DNA of 38,877 nt from Gammaproteobacteria bacterium. Lineage in GTDB: Bacteria; Pseudomonadota; Gammaproteobacteria; DSM-16500. Of the stretch, positions 35,763-38,877 are shown one piece after another. Made by a program: the position numbers and the translations under genes. Below the pieces are notes generated by a model that saw nothing but the letters and a program-made list of their open reading frames with translations, made no database searches and was not told the DNA's origin. Where the stretch lies: assembly GCA_014132595.1 (NCBI GenBank), contig BMAG01000025.1, positions 1 to 38,877 on the forward strand, given 5' to 3'. The first letter of the stretch is position 1. Every line of letters starts with the position of its first letter.

Positions 35763-37037
35763 TTATTTAAATAACTTTTGTAACTCTTCGGCTAATTCAT
35801 TTTGCGATATTAATCGCTGCGGGATGTTTTCTCTTAACATTTTTAGGGTGATCGCTTTTGCATTGAGTTCTTGTTCACCTAAAATTAAAGCCACTTCCGC
35901 ACCGCTTTTATCGGCTTTTTTAAACTGGTTTTTTAAACTTCCGCCGCCGCAATGTAATAGGACACGCAAATGCGGTAAGGCATCTCGTGCAATATTGACT
36001 AACTTGAAGGCTTGAGTGAGTGCAGCTTCACCATCTGTAATAAAATACAGGGTGGGTTCGTTTGGAGCGGGTGCAAGGCCAAGCTGCTGTACCATCAGCA
36101 TGACGCGCTCTAATCCAAATGCAAAACCGAGTGCAGGGGTTGCTTTACCGCCAAGCTGTTCGACTAAACCATCATAACGTCCGCCTGCGCATACGGTACC
36201 TTGTGCGCCTAATTCAGTAGTCACCCATTCAAAAACAGTTTTGCTGTAATAATCCAAACCGCGGACTAAGCAGGGATTTAGTTCAAACTGAAGGCCCGCA
36301 CTTGTTAAGTAAGTTTGAAGTTTTTCAAAATGCATGGCTGATTCGGTATCGAGGTGATCCATTAGTTTAGGCGCCTTGACAATCAAGTTCTGCATCGCTG
36401 GATTTTTGCTGTCTAAAATCCGTAATGGATTTGTCACTAAACGGCGCTGACTATCTTCATCGAGTTGATCTTGATGTTTCGTTAAATAATCAACGAGCAC
36501 CTTTCGGTAAGCGGCTCGTGATTGACTGTCGCCTAACGAGTTGATTTGGAGTCTGACATGGGAGGTTAGATTGAGTTTTTCTAAAATGCGAGCGGATAAT
36601 AAGATGAGCTCCGCATCGACATCAGGACCTTCCAGGCCAAAAACTTCAGCGCCGCAATGATAAAATTGTCGGTAACGTCCTTTTTGCGGACGTTCATAAC
36701 GAAAGTTAGGTCCCATGTACCACAAGCGTTGTATTTGATTATAAAACAGGCCATGCTCAATTCCGGCGCGTACACAGCTTGCTGTTCCTTCAGGTCGTAA
36801 CGTTAAGCTTTCGTTATTACGATCTAAAAAGGTATACATTTCTTTTTCGACGATATCGGTAGCTTCACCTATGGAGCGTTTGAACAATTCTGTTTTTTCA
36901 AGAATAGGCAAACGTATTTCTTGATAGCCAAAAGTGCGGAGTATTTCTCGCATGATTTTTTCAACGGACTGCCATAGCGCGGTATCAACAGGTAAAAGAT
37001 CATTCATGCCGCGCACGGCGTTAATCGGGTTGCTCAC
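35763..37037 (-). CDS. hisS: Histidyl-tRNA synthetase
   Basis: This class II synthetase charges tRNA-His. Motif 2 ([18 protein letters not shown] with [14 protein letters not shown]), the histidine-specific [15 protein letters not shown], and motif 3 ([12 protein letters not shown]) are complete, and the anticodon-binding domain occupies the last 90 residues. Length 424 is normal. Start is GTG 37037, with GAGG nine bases upstream, giving the canonical [13 protein letters not shown] start. It follows rodZ by 26 bases; ispG is not between them. Confidence 0.97.
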   Translation of the reverse strand: MSNPINAVRGMNDLLPVDTALWQSVEKIMREILRTFGYQEIRLPILEKTELFKRSIGEATDIVEKEMYTFLDRNNESLTLRPEGTASCVRAGIEHGLFYNQIQRLWYMGPNFRYERPQKGRYRQFYHCGAEVFGLEGPDVDAELILLSARILEKLNLTSHVRLQINSLGDSQSRAAYRKVLVDYLTKHQDQLDEDSQRRLVTNPLRILDSKNPAMQNLIVKAPKLMDHLDTESAMHFEKLQTYLTSAGLQFELNPCLVRGLDYYSKTVFEWVTTELGAQGTVCAGGRYDGLVEQLGGKATPALGFAFGLERVMLMVQQLGLAPAPNEPTLYFITDGEAALTQAFKLVNIARDALPHLRVLLHCGGGSLKNQFKKADKSGAEVALILGEQELNAKAITLKMLRENIPQRLISQNELAEELQKLFK

Positions 37038-37063
37038 TATAATAAACCTCGTTTGAGTCGTTA

Positions 37064-38002
37064 TTATTCGTCCGGACTGTAATCTCCGTCAGGCTCTGGT
37101 AATGCCATTCTTAAGTGGGACAGCTTAGATTTTTTTGCGGGTTTCGATGGCGTTGTGACACCCGATGCTATTGTTTCAGGAGTAGCGGGTGTGCCTGTGA
37201 TTGGCATTGCAGGATTGATTCCTGTTGTTGGCATCGCGGGATTTGTTCCTGCCGGCGGTGTTGTTATATTTGTTTGAGCAGTGGGTGCTGCTGGATTTGC
37301 TGCTGCATTTGTTGCAGGCGTGGGTGTTACTGCAATGGTTTGTGTCGTTGTTGTTGCCGTTGCTGCAGGCATTGTCGTGGGCTCTGCTGGTTTTTGCAAA
37401 GGTGCTGCGGGTTGAGCCAATGTTTCTGGCGTGCTTGGATTTGCAACGGGTGCTGTATGAGCGGGTTCTGCAGCGGTGGGTGCATTATTAACGACGGGCA
37501 TCGATGGAGTGACTGTTTTTATAGGATTTGCGACTTGTGGAGGCACATCGGAAATCGCATAACGAGAGTGTGAATTCCACCAGACACTCACAAGCATGAT
37601 AAGTACCAATACAATAACGTAGGTTAACCAATTGAGATAACGTTCATTATTCTTTTGGGGTTTCATTTGTGTAATTGAAATGGCGTTAACACTACAAGGA
37701 CTGGAATTCTCCAGATTTTTTAAGGTTAGAGCGATTTCATTTTCAGGAACATTCAGTAATTTGGCATAAGAGCGCAGATAACCTCGCAAAAAGGTAGCGG
37801 GGGTGCCGTCTTCAAAGTCTTCATTTTCCAGTTGGTAAATGACAGCGATATTAAGATGCAGACGTGCCGCGACATCTTTTTCAGTTAACCGCAACGCTTC
37901 GCGGGTGGCTTTTAGACGTTCACCTAAGCCAGTTTTTACATAGGATACAGGTTTATTCATGATGGTATTGCTATTGTCAGAAATTGTCGTTGTCGAGTCC
38001 AT
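37064..38002 (-). CDS. rodZ: RodZ-like cell-shape protein lacking the C-terminal domain
   Basis: A 312-residue membrane protein. Residues about 24-95 form the RodZ helix-turn-helix ([22 protein letters not shown], then [13 protein letters not shown]) that binds MreB. One membrane helix lies at 123-142. The periplasmic part is a long Ala/Pro/Thr-rich linker with NPAMP repeats, ending in a short acidic tail. The folded C-terminal domain found in E. coli RodZ (DUF4115) is missing. AAGGA lies six bases before ATG 38002. Hydrophobic anchor and HTH make the assignment firm. Confidence 0.92.
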   Translation of the reverse strand: MDSTTTISDNSNTIMNKPVSYVKTGLGERLKATREALRLTEKDVAARLHLNIAVIYQLENEDFEDGTPATFLRGYLRSYAKLLNVPENEIALTLKNLENSSPCSVNAISITQMKPQKNNERYLNWLTYVIVLVLIMLVSVWWNSHSRYAISDVPPQVANPIKTVTPSMPVVNNAPTAAEPAHTAPVANPSTPETLAQPAAPLQKPAEPTTMPAATATTTTQTIAVTPTPATNAAANPAAPTAQTNITTPPAGTNPAMPTTGINPAMPITGTPATPETIASGVTTPSKPAKKSKLSHLRMALPEPDGDYSPDE

Positions 38003-38032
38003 TTTATTTCCTTAACTTCCCTATTTGTGGCT

Positions 38033-38061
38033 ATGATAATCGTATATTAATCGATCTCCAA
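38033..38061 (-). promoter_or_regulatory. Promoter for rodZ-hisS
   Basis: On the minus strand TTGGAG (38056-38061) is followed after 17 bases by TATCAT (38033-38038), about 30 bases before the rodZ ATG. Both hexamers are good matches and the spacing is optimal. Confidence 0.6.
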
Positions 38062-38156
38062 GTATATACTGTGATTTTTTGAATTTTGTTCAAAAAAATA
38101 CGATAACGAGGTTAGTTTTGAGTATAAAGTAATCAGAAGCGCGCAAATGCTGAGTG

Positions 38157-38186
38157 TTGTATTGTGAACCTGTTTTTACTTATACT
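38157..38186 (+). promoter_or_regulatory. Promoter for the SH3-domain protein gene
   Basis: TTGTAT at 38157-38162 precedes TATACT at 38181-38186 with an 18-base spacer, about 60 bases before the gene. It shares the TATACT -10 with the accessory genes. Confidence 0.45.
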
Positions 38187-38246
38187 GAAACGATTGCGAC
38201 AACTGACTCACTGAATGGTTAATGACATTTTATTAGGAGAGGTAAA

Positions 38247-38786
38247 ATGAAAAAATTATTTTTCGCTGCTGTTCTTTTGATGGGTGTTTCTTCAATCAGT
38301 ATGGCTAAGTCCATTACCTTATACGAACAGCCTAAAACCGATGCAAAAGTGGTTGGGACTGTCGAATCGAATGCGGGAATTATGACGATATTTACCCCTA
38401 AAGACGGCGATTGGGTGAAAGTGGCTGATCCTCGTAATGGTAATGTGGGGTGGGTCAAGGCTTCTGAGCTGAAAGGAATGGGTGTGCATTTTAATATGAT
38501 GCAAGTCGGTGATGGTGATCATGCTTATCAAGTGATTCAATACGGTGATAAGGTTGCAACGCCCGAGCAGATCGAAAAAATGACAAAGGAAATGCGGTTA
38601 AAGCAGGAAGTGCTTCAAAAAGATATGAACAGGATGATGAATGAAATGTTCAAAAACATGCAGGATTATTGGATGAACTCACCTATTCTCATGCCAGTGT
38701 TGGTCGTGCCTGATACCAAGTTGTCTGGGAATGCGAAGAACCTCCAGCCGCCAAAAACGTCTCATAAGACGACTGAAAAACCATAG
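38247..38786 (+). CDS. Secreted bacterial SH3-domain protein
   Basis: A 179-residue protein with a classical signal peptide (hydrophobic residues 4-18, cleavage predicted after SMA at residue 20). A bacterial SH3-type domain follows at about 21-78 (ITLYEQPKTDAKVVGTV, then GWVKASEL). The next 60 residues form a Met- and Lys-rich helix, and a Pro/Thr/Lys tail ends the protein. Such domains often bind cell-wall or partner peptides. AGGAGAGG upstream is a very strong ribosome-binding site. Divergent from rodZ. No specific family member is recognised. Confidence 0.85.
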   Translation: MKKLFFAAVLLMGVSSISMAKSITLYEQPKTDAKVVGTVESNAGIMTIFTPKDGDWVKVADPRNGNVGWVKASELKGMGVHFNMMQVGDGDHAYQVIQYGDKVATPEQIEKMTKEMRLKQEVLQKDMNRMMNEMFKNMQDYWMNSPILMPVLVVPDTKLSGNAKNLQPPKTSHKTTEKP

Positions 38787-38836
38787 TCCTAGTCATTCGG
38801 GGTTTTCTGGTGTTGTTGCGTCACTCACTGATTTTA

Positions 38837-38869
38837 CGTGCCCGCGCCCGTGTGCGTGCCCGTGCCCGT
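38837..38869. repeat. Hexanucleotide tandem repeat
   Basis: About five imperfect copies of CGTGCC lie in tandem, starting 50 bases after the SH3 gene stop. The GC-rich array stands out from its surroundings. It could vary in copy number; no function is evident. Confidence 0.6.
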
Positions 38870-38877
38870 CTTTTCTT

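Noticed and set aside
37115-37573. Cysteine-rich 152-codon frame opposite rodZ
   Set aside because: It is the antisense reading of the Ala/Pro/Thr-rich rodZ linker; the cysteines come from repeated GCA/ACA-type codons on the other strand.

Overview
This window looks like a chromosomal piece of a low-to-moderate GC gammaproteobacterium. The order tuf, S10-spc-alpha ribosomal cluster, minCDE, and der-bamB-yfgM-hisS-rodZ is gammaproteobacterial. Several accessory features suggest a host-associated member of the Legionellales (Legionella/Coxiella/Berkiella-like): a giant SecA-motor protein with polyglutamine, a large J-domain repeat protein, and paired CsrA-titrating-type small RNAs. The order-level placement is inference; no species is claimed.

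Bases 1-14267 hold the 3' end of tuf and then the complete S10-spc-alpha run: rpsJ, rplC, rplD, rplW, rplB, rpsS, rplV, rpsC, rplP, rpmC, rpsQ, rplN, rplX, rplE, rpsN, rpsH, rplF, rplR, rpsE, rpmD, rplO, secY, rpmJ, rpsM, rpsK, rpsD, rpoA, rplQ. Gene order is classical. The run is punctuated by unusually long gaps before rplB, rplN and rpsM, each with promoter-like sequence and a GC-rich discriminator. Oddities are a long-form S14 with a CxxC-x12-CxxH knuckle, an S11 with about 40 extra N-terminal residues, and an S19 with a longer tail.

Bases 14268-18559 hold ribD-ribH (without ribE or ribBA between them), yajQ and minC-minD-minE, all on the plus strand. Bases 18560-28725 form an accessory island. 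A minus-strand gene of 2975 codons encodes a protein with an embedded SecA-type DEAD motor and a run of 24 glutamines. It is bracketed on both sides by two plus-strand small RNA genes that are clearly homologous. Each has four GGA motifs that can sit in hairpin loops and a strong intrinsic terminator, which is the signature of Csr/Rsm sponge RNAs.

Bases 28726-38002 carry the conserved minus-strand block der-bamB-yfgM // hisS-rodZ. It is split between yfgM and hisS by about 3.5 kb that holds a plus-strand J-domain protein with degenerate internal repeats, a 67-residue two-helix membrane protein, and a minus-strand heavy-metal-binding/MauE-like membrane protein. ispG, normally between rodZ and hisS, is absent, and RodZ lacks its usual C-terminal periplasmic domain. 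A secreted SH3-domain protein and a hexanucleotide repeat close the window.

The most interesting parts are the sRNA pair, the giant SecA-like protein between them, and the J-domain repeat protein. Both protein genes have a GGA that can be placed in a small hairpin loop over the ribosome-binding site and a TATACT -10 element, so a shared post-transcriptional (CsrA) regime is a testable idea.
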